Of a stretch of DNA of 64,000 nucleotides, positions 41,888 through 50,597 are shown piece by piece. The DNA is from CAVTSA01 sp963790575. Its GTDB lineage: Bacteria > Chloroflexota > Dormibacteria > Dormibacterales > Dormibacteraceae. The position numbers were made by a program, and so were the translations under genes. The notes under the pieces are model-generated. The model was not told where the DNA came from. It was given only the letters and a program-made list of their open reading frames with translations, and made no database searches. Position 1 is the stretch's first letter, and every line of letters starts with the position of its first letter. The stretch covers positions 372,001 to 436,000 of the forward strand of contig CAWBPD010000026.1 of NCBI GenBank assembly GCA_963790575.1, written 5' to 3'.

Positions 41888-44623
41888 TTACCGAGAGGCC
41901 GCGAGCCACGCCTCCATCCGGGGTCCCAGCTCCTCCAGCGGCGCCTGCAGGCGGCGGGCTTCGGGGAGCGCCTCCAGGAACGCCCGCCCGTAGTCTCGCG
42001 AGATCACGCGAGCGTCCAGGATCACGACCACGCCCCGGTCGTCACTGCGCCGGATGAGGCGGCCGAATCCCTGCTTGAGCCGCAGCGTCGCCTGGGGCAG
42101 CGCCAGCTGGCGGAACGGGTCGCGCGCGCGCTCGGCACGTGCCGCGTAGACCGGCTCCGTCGGGACCGGGAACGGAAGCCGGACCACCACCACGCAGCGC
42201 AGCTGATCTCCCGGCAGGTCGATCCCTTCCCAGAAGGAGGCGGTGCCCAGCAGCAACCCGCGGCGGGCGGCGGCGAACGTCTGCAGCACCTGGCGGCGGG
42301 GCCCGTCCACGCCCTGCGCCAGGATCCGTACGTCGTCCAGGTCGGCACGCTGGTGCAGCGCCTCGTTGACCGCCTTCAGCTGATGGTGGGACGTGAACAG
42401 CACCAGGGTGCCTCCGTCCGCCCGGCGCGCGACGCCGGCCAGGATGTCCGGGAGCGCCTGCTCGAACCGCTCGTCGTCGGGCGGTGGCATGTCAATGGGG
42501 AGGCAGAGCAAGGCCTGACGGAGATAGTCGAAGGGTGAGGCGACGACCATCGTCTCCGCCTCCTCGCCGATCCCGGTGGTGTGCAGGAAGTACCGGAAGT
42601 CCCCGGCCAGCGCGAGTGACGCGGAGGTGGCGATGACGCTCCCCAAGCCCTCGAAGACCTGATCGTGGAGCAGCGAGGCGACGCTGAGCGGGGCCGAACG
42701 CAGCGCGGGCCAGTCCGCACGCGCCGACTGCTGCACCCAGTACACGGTGTTGGGGTCCGGGTTCCCGAACGCGCGCTCCAGCAGCCAGGCGCCGTCCCCC
42801 ACCTCTCCCCGCACGATCTCGATCTCGCGCAGCATCTGGTCGGGCTCGCCTCCGGACAGTGGACGCCCGGCGCCGGTGACGCGCTGCAGCACCGCGGACA
42901 GCGCCGCCAGCGCGGTGGCGGCGTCGCCTGCCAGCGCCGACACCTCCCCCATCCCGGGCTCCGCGCGGACCGCGGGGACCAGGCGGACCGTCTCCTCCCT
43001 GGGCCCCTCGCCCGCATTACGCGCCCGCACCCAGTCACCCAACTCGGTAAACCACACCGCCACCCGGGCGCGCGCCCGCAGCGTGAGTTGCTCGGCTTCG
43101 GTGAGGTCCTCGATCGATTCCCCCAGGCGGGGTGCGGCCAGCAGGTCGGACAGCAGGCCCCGGCGCCGTGCTCCGTCCTCGCTCACGCTGGCCAGGCGGT
43201 CGAGCAGGCCGATCAGCGCCGAGCGGTCGAGGTCCCGCCGCAGTCCCTCGGTGGCGGCCTGCTCCAGGTGGTGGGCCTCATCGACCACCAGGTGCTGGTA
43301 CTCGGGCAGCAGACCGCCGTCCAGCTGCGCGTCCGCCAGCAGCAGCGCGTGGTTGACGATGACCAGGTCCGCCGCCTCCGCGTCCGCCCGGGCCCGATGC
43401 ACGAAGCAGTCCTCGGGTGTGCACCGGACGCCGACGCAGTCGAGCGGGTCCGAGCAGACTCGCTGCCAGAACGCGGTGTCCCGTCCCGACAGCCGCAGCT
43501 CCGCCCGGTCGCCGGTCGCGGTTCCCTCCAGCCACACCATCAGGCGCAGCTTGAAGCAGAGCTCCTCGGCGTCGTCGCAGGGCTGGGCCAGGTAGCGCCG
43601 CCAGCGACGGAGCGAGAGGTAGTTGGCGCGGCCCTTGAGCAGCGCCACCTCCACGTCCCAGGGCAGCCAGGCGCGCAGCGCGGGCACGTCCTTCAAAAGC
43701 AGCTGTTCCTGCAGGGTGTGGGTGTGGGTGGCGATCACGACCCGCTCTCCGCGGCCCACCGCGCGCGCCGCCGCCGGGATCAGATAGGCCAGGCTCTTGC
43801 CGGTCCCGGTCCCAGCCTCCACCACCAGCCGGCGTCCGCGCCACATGGCCTGGGCCACCGCCAGGAGCATCTGCACCTGCCCCTCCCGGTACTCGAACCC
43901 GGGCAGGGCACGAGCCAGCGCGCCCCCCGGCCCCAGCAGCGCCGCCAGCCGCTGGGGATCTTCGGGAGGCGACCGCCGCGGCGGGGCCGGTGGGGCTGGC
44001 GGGGGCCGCCGGGAGCCCTCCGGGGTCGCCCCGCCGGACGGCCATCCCACCTCTTCCCGAAAGAAGCGTGCGAGGCGCCACGGGTAGGGCTCGCAAAGCG
44101 TTTGCATGCGCTCGAGCAGACGCGGGGGCAGAGCTCGGGCCCGCTCCAGCAGCCGCAGCAGCAGCTGTCGGGTGGCGTCGGCGTCGTCGAACGCCCGGTG
44201 CGCGCTGGGCTGGCTCAGCCGCAGCTCGCGGGCCAGCTCCGGCAGGCTGTGGCTGGCCGCCCGGGGGAGGAGAATGCGGGCCACATCAAGCGTGTCCAGC
44301 ATGTCCTCGGCCAGCTCCGCGTAGCCGGCCGCGCCCAGGAAGCCGACCTCGAGCCGGATGCCGTGCCCCACCGGCCGGCTCCCGTTCATGAACCGGACCA
44401 GCCGTCCGAGCACAGCCTCCGACGGGGGCCGGCCGCGCAGGGACCGGGGGTCGATGCCGGTCAGACGCTGCACCAGATCGGGGACCGACCGGCCCGGGTC
44501 GGCGAGCTCGGAAAGCCGGCCCTGGACGCCGTGCTCGGTGAAGGTCACCGCCCCCACCTCGATGACGCGGTCGCGACCCGGGTCCAGACCCGTCGTCTCC
44601 AGATCGACCGCGACGTAGTTCAT
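41888..44623 (-). CDS. dinG: DnaQ-like exonuclease fused to DinG-type helicase
   Basis: 911 residues. Residues 1-170 form a DEDDh 3'-5' exonuclease (VAVDLETTGLD, HGIRLEVGFL, HRAFDDADAT). The rest is an XPD/DinG superfamily 2 helicase: Walker A VEAGTGTGKSLAYL, DEAHH box VVDEAHHLEQAA, and motif VI QGFGRLIRR. Between motifs Ia and II, CSDPLDCVGVRCTPEDC gives four cysteines expected to bind a [4Fe-4S] cluster. ATG 44621-44623 overlaps the S-component stop (ATGA), so a DNA repair enzyme is translationally coupled to a vitamin transporter. Likely 5'-3' helicase acting on D- or R-loops. Confidence 0.93.
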   Translation of the reverse strand: MNYVAVDLETTGLDPGRDRVIEVGAVTFTEHGVQGRLSELADPGRSVPDLVQRLTGIDPRSLRGRPPSEAVLGRLVRFMNGSRPVGHGIRLEVGFLGAAGYAELAEDMLDTLDVARILLPRAASHSLPELARELRLSQPSAHRAFDDADATRQLLLRLLERARALPPRLLERMQTLCEPYPWRLARFFREEVGWPSGGATPEGSRRPPPAPPAPPRRSPPEDPQRLAALLGPGGALARALPGFEYREGQVQMLLAVAQAMWRGRRLVVEAGTGTGKSLAYLIPAAARAVGRGERVVIATHTHTLQEQLLLKDVPALRAWLPWDVEVALLKGRANYLSLRRWRRYLAQPCDDAEELCFKLRLMVWLEGTATGDRAELRLSGRDTAFWQRVCSDPLDCVGVRCTPEDCFVHRARADAEAADLVIVNHALLLADAQLDGGLLPEYQHLVVDEAHHLEQAATEGLRRDLDRSALIGLLDRLASVSEDGARRRGLLSDLLAAPRLGESIEDLTEAEQLTLRARARVAVWFTELGDWVRARNAGEGPREETVRLVPAVRAEPGMGEVSALAGDAATALAALSAVLQRVTGAGRPLSGGEPDQMLREIEIVRGEVGDGAWLLERAFGNPDPNTVYWVQQSARADWPALRSAPLSVASLLHDQVFEGLGSVIATSASLALAGDFRYFLHTTGIGEEAETMVVASPFDYLRQALLCLPIDMPPPDDERFEQALPDILAGVARRADGGTLVLFTSHHQLKAVNEALHQRADLDDVRILAQGVDGPRRQVLQTFAAARRGLLLGTASFWEGIDLPGDQLRCVVVVRLPFPVPTEPVYAARAERARDPFRQLALPQATLRLKQGFGRLIRRSDDRGVVVILDARVISRDYGRAFLEALPEARRLQAPLEELGPRMEAWLAASR

Positions 44624-45396
44624 GGACGGGGCAAGTCTACGGTCGGTTCCCCACCCAGGATCTCGACGGTTAACCGGCCCCGCAGCCGCTCCAGGGCGGC
44701 CAGGACCGGCCGCCCCAGAACCAGCACCATCAGCGCGTCGCCGGCCGCCCGGAAGGTGTCCCACACCAGCGACGTCGTCAGGTAGAAGCGCAGGAAGTGC
44801 CGCAGCGCCGAGGGCGGCGGCATGCCGGGCGCCCACCCCAAGCCCGGTGTGCCCCGGAAGCCGGTGGTCCAGGTCTGGATGTCGGTGAGGGCGCCGTACA
44901 GATAGCCCGTCACCACCGCCACCGCGGCCAGGAGGAAGACCGCGCGCCAACCCGCCGGCCGCAGCCACCGCCCTGCCGTTCCGCCGACCAGCCCTGCCGC
45001 CACCCCCACCCAGCCCGCGGCCAGCATCTCGTAGGGGAGCCAGGGGCCGACTCCGCCGGTCACGAGTGCCGAGACGAGCAGGGAGAAGGAGCCGACCAGG
45101 TAGCCGTAGGACGGGCCGAACGCGAAGCCGGCGCAGAGAACGAGGAAGAAGATGGGGCTGAACCCGCCGATGCCGATCACCAGCGCCAGCCGGAGCGCGG
45201 CGTCGATCGCGGCCAGGGCGGCGAGCAACGCCAGCCGCCGGGTGTCCAGCTGCCGCGTGCCCACCTCCACCAGCGCCAGGACGACCATGATTCCACCGGC
45301 GATCGCGTAGGCAGGAGCGTCGGCCGGGATCGCCCCACCCCCCAGCGGCCACAGGAAGAGCGCCAAGCCGGCCAGCGAAATGATCCAGAGCCTCAT
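44620..45396 (-). CDS. ECF transporter substrate-specific (S) component, probably cobalamin
   Basis: 258 residues with six or more hydrophobic segments. FSPIFFLVLCAGFAFGPSYGYLVGS is typical of larger S components of the CbrT kind (AFGPxxGxxVG). The embedded protein captures a vitamin and toggles against EcfT. Its place at the end of a riboswitch-linked lipoprotein-EcfT-EcfA locus makes cobalamin or a precursor the probable substrate (inference from context). Its ATG overlaps the stop of the 32-codon mini-ORF (TGATG), and its own stop overlaps dinG. Confidence 0.85.
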   Translation of the reverse strand: MRLWIISLAGLALFLWPLGGGAIPADAPAYAIAGGIMVVLALVEVGTRQLDTRRLALLAALAAIDAALRLALVIGIGGFSPIFFLVLCAGFAFGPSYGYLVGSFSLLVSALVTGGVGPWLPYEMLAAGWVGVAAGLVGGTAGRWLRPAGWRAVFLLAAVAVVTGYLYGALTDIQTWTTGFRGTPGLGWAPGMPPPSALRHFLRFYLTTSLVWDTFRAAGDALMVLVLGRPVLAALERLRGRLTVEILGGEPTVDLPRP

Positions 45397-45494
45397 CACG
45401 GGGCCCCTTTGACCGCGGTCCCCGCGCGGCGGAGCTTGCGGAGCCGCGTGCGGTCGGCATCACGGAGCTGGCGGAGTTTTGTGGGGTGGGTCAT
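45396..45494 (-). CDS. 32-residue basic mini-protein between EcfA and the S component
   Basis: A 33-codon frame begins with an ATG overlapping the EcfA stop (ATGA) and ends with a TGA overlapping the S-component ATG (TGATG). The product starts MTHPTKLRQLRDADRTR and is strongly basic, with heptad-like KLR/RLR spacing and no membrane segment. Exact junctions on both sides argue for real translation; it could simply be a coupling leader, or a small regulator or stabiliser of the ECF complex. No family recognised. Confidence 0.55.
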   Translation of the reverse strand: MTHPTKLRQLRDADRTRLRKLRRAGTAVKGAP

Positions 45495-47032
45495 AGGCGG
45501 GCCAGCACCCCTTCCACCGTGACCGGACCTTCGGGGTACAGTCGGCCCAGCTGGGTCGAGTACGGTCCGGACCCCGCGAGCGCCACTTCGGGCGGTCCCA
45601 GCTCGACCACCGCACCGTCCCCCACCAGCACCACCCGATCGGCGATCCGGGCCGCCAGGTCGGGGTCGTGCGTGGCCACGCAGATGCCGCAGCCGCGCTT
45701 TTGGAGCTCGCCCAGCAGCGTCTGCAGGGCCGTCATGGCATCCGCGTCCATGCCCCGCGTCGGCTCGTCCAGCAGGGCCAGCCGGGGAGCGCCCGCGAGC
45801 ACCGCGGCCAGCCCCGCCCGCTGCCGCTGGCCGGTCGAGAGGTCCCGGGGGAAGCGGCCGGCCACGTCGGTCAGGCCGAGGACCCGGAGGACGTGCTCAG
45901 CCTCCCTTGGGTCGCCCTCAGAGCGGCGGAGTGTGACCAATACCTCGTCCCGGACGGTGGGCCGGTGAAGCAGCAGGTCAGGCCGCTGCGGGAGATACGC
46001 GATCCGTCCCGGCTCCCGCCAGACCGTGCCCGCCAGCGGCGGCACCAGTCCCGCCAGCGTACGCAGCAGCGTGGTCTTGCCTCCGCCGTTGGGGCCCATC
46101 AGACAGACCACCTCGCCGGCACAGACACCGAGCTCGCACCCTCGCAGGACCGCTGTTCGGCCGGCGCCCGCGCTGACGCCTCGCAGCTGCGCCACCGCCG
46201 GGCCTGGGACCGACCGGCTCGGGACCGTGGCCGCCGGCCGCAGCGTCGGGAGACGTCCGTTCACCTGCTGCGGCGAGAGCGCTGGCGGCCGCCAGCCCAG
46301 CCGGAGTCCGAGCTCGACCACTCCGGGCAGCGCCGGCGCCAGCTGGTAGAGGTCCGCCGGGGCGCCCGACCGCGCGTTCCCGGCAGAGACCGCGACCAGC
46401 CGGTCGGCGGCGGGGAGCAGGCGCTCCAGCCGGTGCTCCGCGACCACCACCGTGGTGCCCGTTGAGGCGAGCTCGAGGCAGGTGTCCAGGACGCGGACGG
46501 CACCCTCCGGGTCGAGCTGAGAGGTGGGCTCGTCGAGCACCAGGCAGGCGGGCCGGAGCACGAGCGCGGAGGCGAGCGCGACCCGCTGCCGCTCCCCACC
46601 GGAGAGCGTCCGCAGGCGGCGTCTCATCAGGTGTGCAGCGCCCACCCGGGCCAGGGCCTCCTCCACGCGTGCCGGCATCTGCCCGCCAGGTACGCCCAGG
46701 TTCTCGAGTCCGAACGCCACCTCCCGGTCGACGCGGTCGAAGACGGCCTGACGCTCCGGATCCTGGAAGACGAAGCCCACCCGCCGGGCGAGGCGGCGGC
46801 TGGGGGTGCGCAGGATGTCTTCGCCGAACACTTCCGCCGCTCCCTGGACGCGGCCGCCGAAGAGGTGCGGCACCAGCCCGTCACAGAGGCGGAGCAGCGT
46901 CGACTTGCCGCCTCCGGAGGGGCCCACCACCAAGGCCAAGCCCGCCTCCAGCCGCAGGGAGACCTCCCGGAGCGCCGGCCCGGCCGCACCCGGGTACCAG
47001 TAGCTCAGGCCCCGGACTGTGAGCGTCGCCAT
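45491..47032 (-). CDS. ECF transporter ATPase, two ABC domains fused (EcfA1-EcfA2)
   Basis: 513 residues with two ABC cassettes. Domain 1: GPSGGGKST, Q-loop FVFQDPERQ, signature LSGGERQRVALA, CLVLDEPTSQLDPEG, switch His VVAEHR. Domain 2: GPNGGGKTT, YLPQRPDLLLHRP, LSTGQRQRAGLA and LALLDEPTRGMDAD. The Q-loop glutamine followed by PERQ is typical of EcfA. It overlaps the ecfT 3' end by 28 nt. It powers vitamin uptake through EcfT. Confidence 0.93.
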   Translation of the reverse strand: MATLTVRGLSYWYPGAAGPALREVSLRLEAGLALVVGPSGGGKSTLLRLCDGLVPHLFGGRVQGAAEVFGEDILRTPSRRLARRVGFVFQDPERQAVFDRVDREVAFGLENLGVPGGQMPARVEEALARVGAAHLMRRRLRTLSGGERQRVALASALVLRPACLVLDEPTSQLDPEGAVRVLDTCLELASTGTTVVVAEHRLERLLPAADRLVAVSAGNARSGAPADLYQLAPALPGVVELGLRLGWRPPALSPQQVNGRLPTLRPAATVPSRSVPGPAVAQLRGVSAGAGRTAVLRGCELGVCAGEVVCLMGPNGGGKTTLLRTLAGLVPPLAGTVWREPGRIAYLPQRPDLLLHRPTVRDEVLVTLRRSEGDPREAEHVLRVLGLTDVAGRFPRDLSTGQRQRAGLAAVLAGAPRLALLDEPTRGMDADAMTALQTLLGELQKRGCGICVATHDPDLAARIADRVVLVGDGAVVELGPPEVALAGSGPYSTQLGRLYPEGPVTVEGVLARL

Positions 47033-47841
47033 CGCCAGAGTGGCCCCAGGAGAAGCAGGGGCGGAAGCAGCTGGAGCGGGCCGGCGGACGGGAGGGAGAA
47101 CGTCGGGTACGGCTCCCAGGTGCCGATCGCACCCGTCAGCCGGAGGACGATGACCGCTGCCAGCGCCGCCAGAGCGGCGCCCGCGACCAGCAGATCCCGC
47201 GGGTCACCGGCCGGCGCCGGGTAGTGCGTGCGGCGTCCCTCACCGTAGCCCCGCGCCTCCATCGCCTCCGCCAGCTGCAGGGAGTCCTCGATCGAGGTGA
47301 GGATGACCGGCACCAGCACCTCCAGCCAGGCTCCGACCCGCCGCGTGCGGAGCCCCCGCAGGCGCTGCGCCTCCGCCGTCTCGCGCACGCTCCGGGCCAC
47401 CGCGGGCACCAGGTTGAGCGACGAGGCGACCGTCGCCCCGGTCCGGTCCAGCCCTCGCGGCAGCGCGTCGATCAGGTCCGAAGCGTCGAGAAGCAGGGAG
47501 AGCGGCGCCACCGCGAGCACCGCCGCCGCCAGCACCAGGCCCGACTGGACCCCGTAGGCGATCGCCTCCACCGTCCAGGGACCGCCCAGCACCAGCCAGG
47601 CGGACGGGAGGGTGAAGAGCACAGTGGTGCCGACGTGGCCGAGACAGAGCGTGAGCAGCGTCGCCACCAGACCGGCGACCAGGACCGCCAGCAGCAGCGG
47701 GCGGGCGCGTCTCCAACTGGCGCAACCGCCGGCGACCGCCACCAGCGCCGCCACCAGGAGCACGCCGACCACCGGGTCCTGGGCCACCAGAGCAGAGCCG
47801 AGCGCGCCCACCACCCAGACCGCGACCGCCCGCCCGCGCAC
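47005..47841 (-). CDS. ecfT: ECF transporter transmembrane (T) component
   Basis: 278 residues, six to seven hydrophobic segments. Two Ala-Arg-Gly coupling helices that dock into the ATPases are visible: AEAQRLRGLRTRR (variant) and AEAMEARGYGEGRR (canonical ARG). Start GTG 47841 with TAGGAG immediately and GAGG 11 nt upstream. Two GTATACAAA elements sit 30-80 bp upstream. Confidence 0.9.
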   Translation of the reverse strand: MRGRAVAVWVVGALGSALVAQDPVVGVLLVAALVAVAGGCASWRRARPLLLAVLVAGLVATLLTLCLGHVGTTVLFTLPSAWLVLGGPWTVEAIAYGVQSGLVLAAAVLAVAPLSLLLDASDLIDALPRGLDRTGATVASSLNLVPAVARSVRETAEAQRLRGLRTRRVGAWLEVLVPVILTSIEDSLQLAEAMEARGYGEGRRTHYPAPAGDPRDLLVAGAALAALAAVIVLRLTGAIGTWEPYPTFSLPSAGPLQLLPPLLLLGPLWRWRRSQSGA

Positions 47842-47870
47842 CGCTCCTAGATCCTCGGGGACGTTGGTTG

Positions 47871-47921
47871 GTATACAAAGCGACGGTTCCCGAGCCGGAA
47901 TGGGGTGCGCCTGTATACAAA
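47871..47921 (-). promoter_or_regulatory. Two TTTGTATAC sites 42 bp apart upstream of ecfT
   Basis: On the minus strand TTTGTATAC occurs at 47913-47921 and 47871-47879, spaced by exactly 42 bp. Each contains the palindrome GTATAC. Such sites look like operators of a GntR-type or other dimeric repressor, or tandem -10 elements. They lie between the lipoprotein stop and ecfT. Confidence 0.5.
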
Positions 47922-47940
47922 CGGCGCGTTGGGCACCGGA

Positions 47941-48426
47941 CTACCCCTTCGGGAGGGACGGGACCGGCGCCGGCGACGCGGTCTCGGACTCGTAGCGCCA
48001 GCCGAGCGCTCCTCCCGGTTTCACCATCGTGGTCGCGTAGCCGGCCTGCGCCTGCTGCCAGGAGTGGGAGGGCGGCTCCAGCACATAGAGCGCCCAGTAG
48101 TCACCGCTCTTGGGCAGGCACTCGGTGAAGTGCCGCGGCTGGTTGTCGATCGCGCACGCCGCCTTGCCGAAGCTGAAGGTCTGGGTAACGAACTCGAACT
48201 TGCTCTTCTGCATCAGCTGCGCCCCGGAGATGGCCGCGCCCGAGAAGCCGACACAGCGCTGCACGGTCGTCCCGTCGGAGTGCGTGACCACCACGGTCGC
48301 CGCGTGTGGCGCGGAGACGGCGCCGCAGTTCGAGGGCGGGGCCGAGCCCTGAGATCCACCGCTTCCGCACGCGCAGACCAGCAGGATCGCGGCCAGAGTC
48401 GCGCTGGCCCACAGAAGACGTCGCAT
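47941..48426 (-). CDS. Lipoprotein, candidate extracytoplasmic cobalamin-binding partner (DUF4430/transcobalamin-like)
   Basis: 161 residues. Signal peptide with lipobox VCAC (Cys at about 20), then a Gly/Ser linker. The mature part with DGTTVQRCVGFSGAAISGAQLM, SGDYWALYVLEP and VKPGGALGWRYE resembles the small beta-rich DUF4430 (transcobalamin C-terminal-like) domain often found beside ECF transporters. Two or three cysteine pairs are possible. ATG 48424-48426 has GGAGG 7 nt upstream, and a cobalamin riboswitch lies in its leader, so expression should fall when B12 is plentiful. Family assignment is by pattern. Confidence 0.75.
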   Translation of the reverse strand: MRRLLWASATLAAILLVCACGSGGSQGSAPPSNCGAVSAPHAATVVVTHSDGTTVQRCVGFSGAAISGAQLMQKSKFEFVTQTFSFGKAACAIDNQPRHFTECLPKSGDYWALYVLEPPSHSWQQAQAGYATTMVKPGGALGWRYESETASPAPVPSLPKG

Positions 48427-48509
48427 CGGATGCCTCCAGGTCCGACGCCGTCGGATCCAGGCCTGAGGGGCCCGACCCCGCCGACGCCGCGCGGACAGGG
48501 AACCTGACG

Positions 48510-48690
48510 GGCGGCCCCAGGGTGTCCTGGCTCGTGGGTCCTCGCCTCCGAACCGCCTTCCCAGGGACATCGTCCCCAGTGGCTTCCGCGTCCGGACGCT
48601 CACCACTCACAGTTGCGCGACAGCACCGGATTCCCACCGGCTTCCCCTGCCGTCGACCGCTCGTTCAGATGGGAAGCCTACCCCAACTTG
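48510..48690 (-). promoter_or_regulatory. Cobalamin (B12) riboswitch
   Basis: The minus strand carries the conserved pieces in the right order: GAAGCCGGTGGGAATCC, then GCGCAACTGTGAG, the B12 box GGAAGCCACTGG (48575-48587 on the plus strand), then GAGCCAGGACACC. About 90 nt separate it from the lipoprotein ATG, including a hairpin (TCCGAC/GTCGGA) just before the GGAGG, so translational control is plausible. Boundaries are approximate. Confidence 0.9.
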
Positions 48691-48760
48691 CGGGGGAGCT
48701 CCCCCGCATTCCCCCCGAGGGAAGACGATTCGCTTTTCTATTGGGCTCGCTGGCGCTCGC

Positions 48761-50530
48761 TTATTCGTAGCGAAGCGCGCGGGCGGGGCTGATGCGGGCG
48801 GCCCGCAGCGCCGGCACGATGGAGCTGCAGAGGCTCAGGAACAACGCCAACAGGACGGTCGCGATCACGACCCCGGCGCTCAGCTGGAAGACGCGGTCCC
48901 CCACCAGCAGGTTGCCGGCCAGGCCCAGGATGAACGCCAGCACCGGACCGCCGACCGCGGCCGCGAGCCCGATCGTGGTCGCCTCGGCGGCGAAGATGGC
49001 CGCGATGTCCCGGACGCGAGCGCCCAGCGCCTTCAGGACTCCCACCTCCCGCGTGCGGTCGAGGACGCTGGCCAGCATGGTGTTGACGAGCCCGAAGCCG
49101 GCGACCACCAATGCGATCGCCGCCACCCAGGCCGCAGCGTGGCCAAGCTCGGTGCTGGTCTGGAGGGAGAGCACCAGCGCCGCCAGGGCCACTCCCAGCA
49201 CCGCGGCGGAGGCGGTCAGCGCCAGCCGGCCGGGGCGATGCCGCATCCCCTGCAGTCCCATCCGGAACGCGTCCCGCAGCACCATCCGGGTCGGCTCCGG
49301 CGCCCCCATGGGGGCGCGCGCGGCCTGCCGCCCACCGCCGGAATCCGCTGCCAGACGCCCATCCCGAAGCCGGATCGCGCGGTCGGCGTTGCTGGCCACT
49401 TCCGAATCGTGCGTGACGAGCACCACGGTGACGCCCCGCCGGTTCAGGTCCCGGAGCAGCGAGAGCACATTGTCTCCGGCGAACGAATCCAGGTTGCCCG
49501 TCGGCTCGTCGGCCAGGATCAGCCCGGGCTGATTGGCGAGGGCACGCGCGATCGCGACCCGCTGTTGCTCGCCGCCCGACATCTGGCTCGGCATGAACGT
49601 CGCCCGGTGGTCGAGGCCCACCAGCCCCAGGAGCCAGCGCGCCCGTTCGTTGCGCTCCCGCTCGGGGACGCCGGCCAGCAGCATAGGCAGCGACACGTTC
49701 TCCATCGCGGTGAGGTTGGGGATCAGGTTGAAGAACTGGAAGACCGTGCCCACCCGCAGCAGGCGGTAATCGTCGAGTCCGCCACTGGGGAGCTGATCCA
49801 GCGGCTGCCCGGCGGCGTAGATGGTGCCCGAGGTGGGACGGTCGACCCCTCCCAGGAGATTGAGCAGGGTCGACTTGCCGCACCCGGAAGGACCGGTGAT
49901 GGCGACGAACTCCCCGGGCGCGATCTCCACCGAGAGCTCGTGGAGGGCGGCGACCTGGATGTCCCCGGACCGGTACACACGGCTGGCTTGGTCGGCCCGG
50001 GCACCGATGGCCTGGCCGATGACCCCGCGCACCTCAGGCGGACGGTCGCGCTGAGCGGGTGCCGTCCGCCCCCCGCGCGTGGTTGGCCGGTTCGAAAGGC
50101 TCTGCCCCGGGTCGGGGGCTGTGACCGCGCCCGCAGCCGCGGATTGCGGGGCGGGCGCCGGCGGTGGGGTCGGGCTCCATCCGAGCTCCGGGGCCGCCTC
50201 CGACGGCGGCTCAGGTGCGGCGGGCGGCGGGGCCGGCGCCGGCGTGGGCTGCGCCTGCGGCTGGGAGACCGGCGCCTCGAAGATGGCTCCACTGGGCGAC
50301 CCGTTGGGCGCGCTCGTCGGTCCGTTGCTCCCCGGTCCGTGGGGGGAGAACGGTACCCCGCGGAACTCGGGCTGACGGATACCGATCACCGTGCGCGGCG
50401 CGGGCGGCGTGGGTCCGGTCGGAGAGGGCCGGACCGGCGGGAACCGGACCTGCTGGGTCTCTCCCTCGGCGGACACCGGGTCCGGGTCGGGTGGTCTGAG
50501 GGGCGGCCGCTCGGGAGGCTGCTCCGACAC
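48761..50530 (-). CDS. ABC transporter ATPase-FtsX permease fusion with Pro-rich N-terminus
   Basis: 589 residues. The first 160 are disordered and Pro/Ala-rich. The ABC domain is of the LolD/MacB type (GPSGCGKSTLL, MSGGEQQRVAIARAL, LILADEPTGNLDS, VTHDSEVA). The C-terminal part has four membrane helices with the FtsX fold (REVGVLKALGARVRDIAAIFAAEA; SIVPALRAARISPARALRYE). Only about ten residues separate helices 1 and 2, so the large periplasmic domain of MacB is missing. It probably moves lipids or lipoproteins, or acts as a mechanotransmitter. Start is GTG 50530 with a weak ribosome binding site. Confidence 0.88.
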   Translation of the reverse strand: MSEQPPERPPLRPPDPDPVSAEGETQQVRFPPVRPSPTGPTPPAPRTVIGIRQPEFRGVPFSPHGPGSNGPTSAPNGSPSGAIFEAPVSQPQAQPTPAPAPPPAAPEPPSEAAPELGWSPTPPPAPAPQSAAAGAVTAPDPGQSLSNRPTTRGGRTAPAQRDRPPEVRGVIGQAIGARADQASRVYRSGDIQVAALHELSVEIAPGEFVAITGPSGCGKSTLLNLLGGVDRPTSGTIYAAGQPLDQLPSGGLDDYRLLRVGTVFQFFNLIPNLTAMENVSLPMLLAGVPERERNERARWLLGLVGLDHRATFMPSQMSGGEQQRVAIARALANQPGLILADEPTGNLDSFAGDNVLSLLRDLNRRGVTVVLVTHDSEVASNADRAIRLRDGRLAADSGGGRQAARAPMGAPEPTRMVLRDAFRMGLQGMRHRPGRLALTASAAVLGVALAALVLSLQTSTELGHAAAWVAAIALVVAGFGLVNTMLASVLDRTREVGVLKALGARVRDIAAIFAAEATTIGLAAAVGGPVLAFILGLAGNLLVGDRVFQLSAGVVIATVLLALFLSLCSSIVPALRAARISPARALRYE

Positions 50531-50597
50531 GCGAAGAAGTCTAGAAGAAGGAACCTGGCCACCTTGTCCCTGTGCTTGGGTGGCCCTCCTCCGGCGC

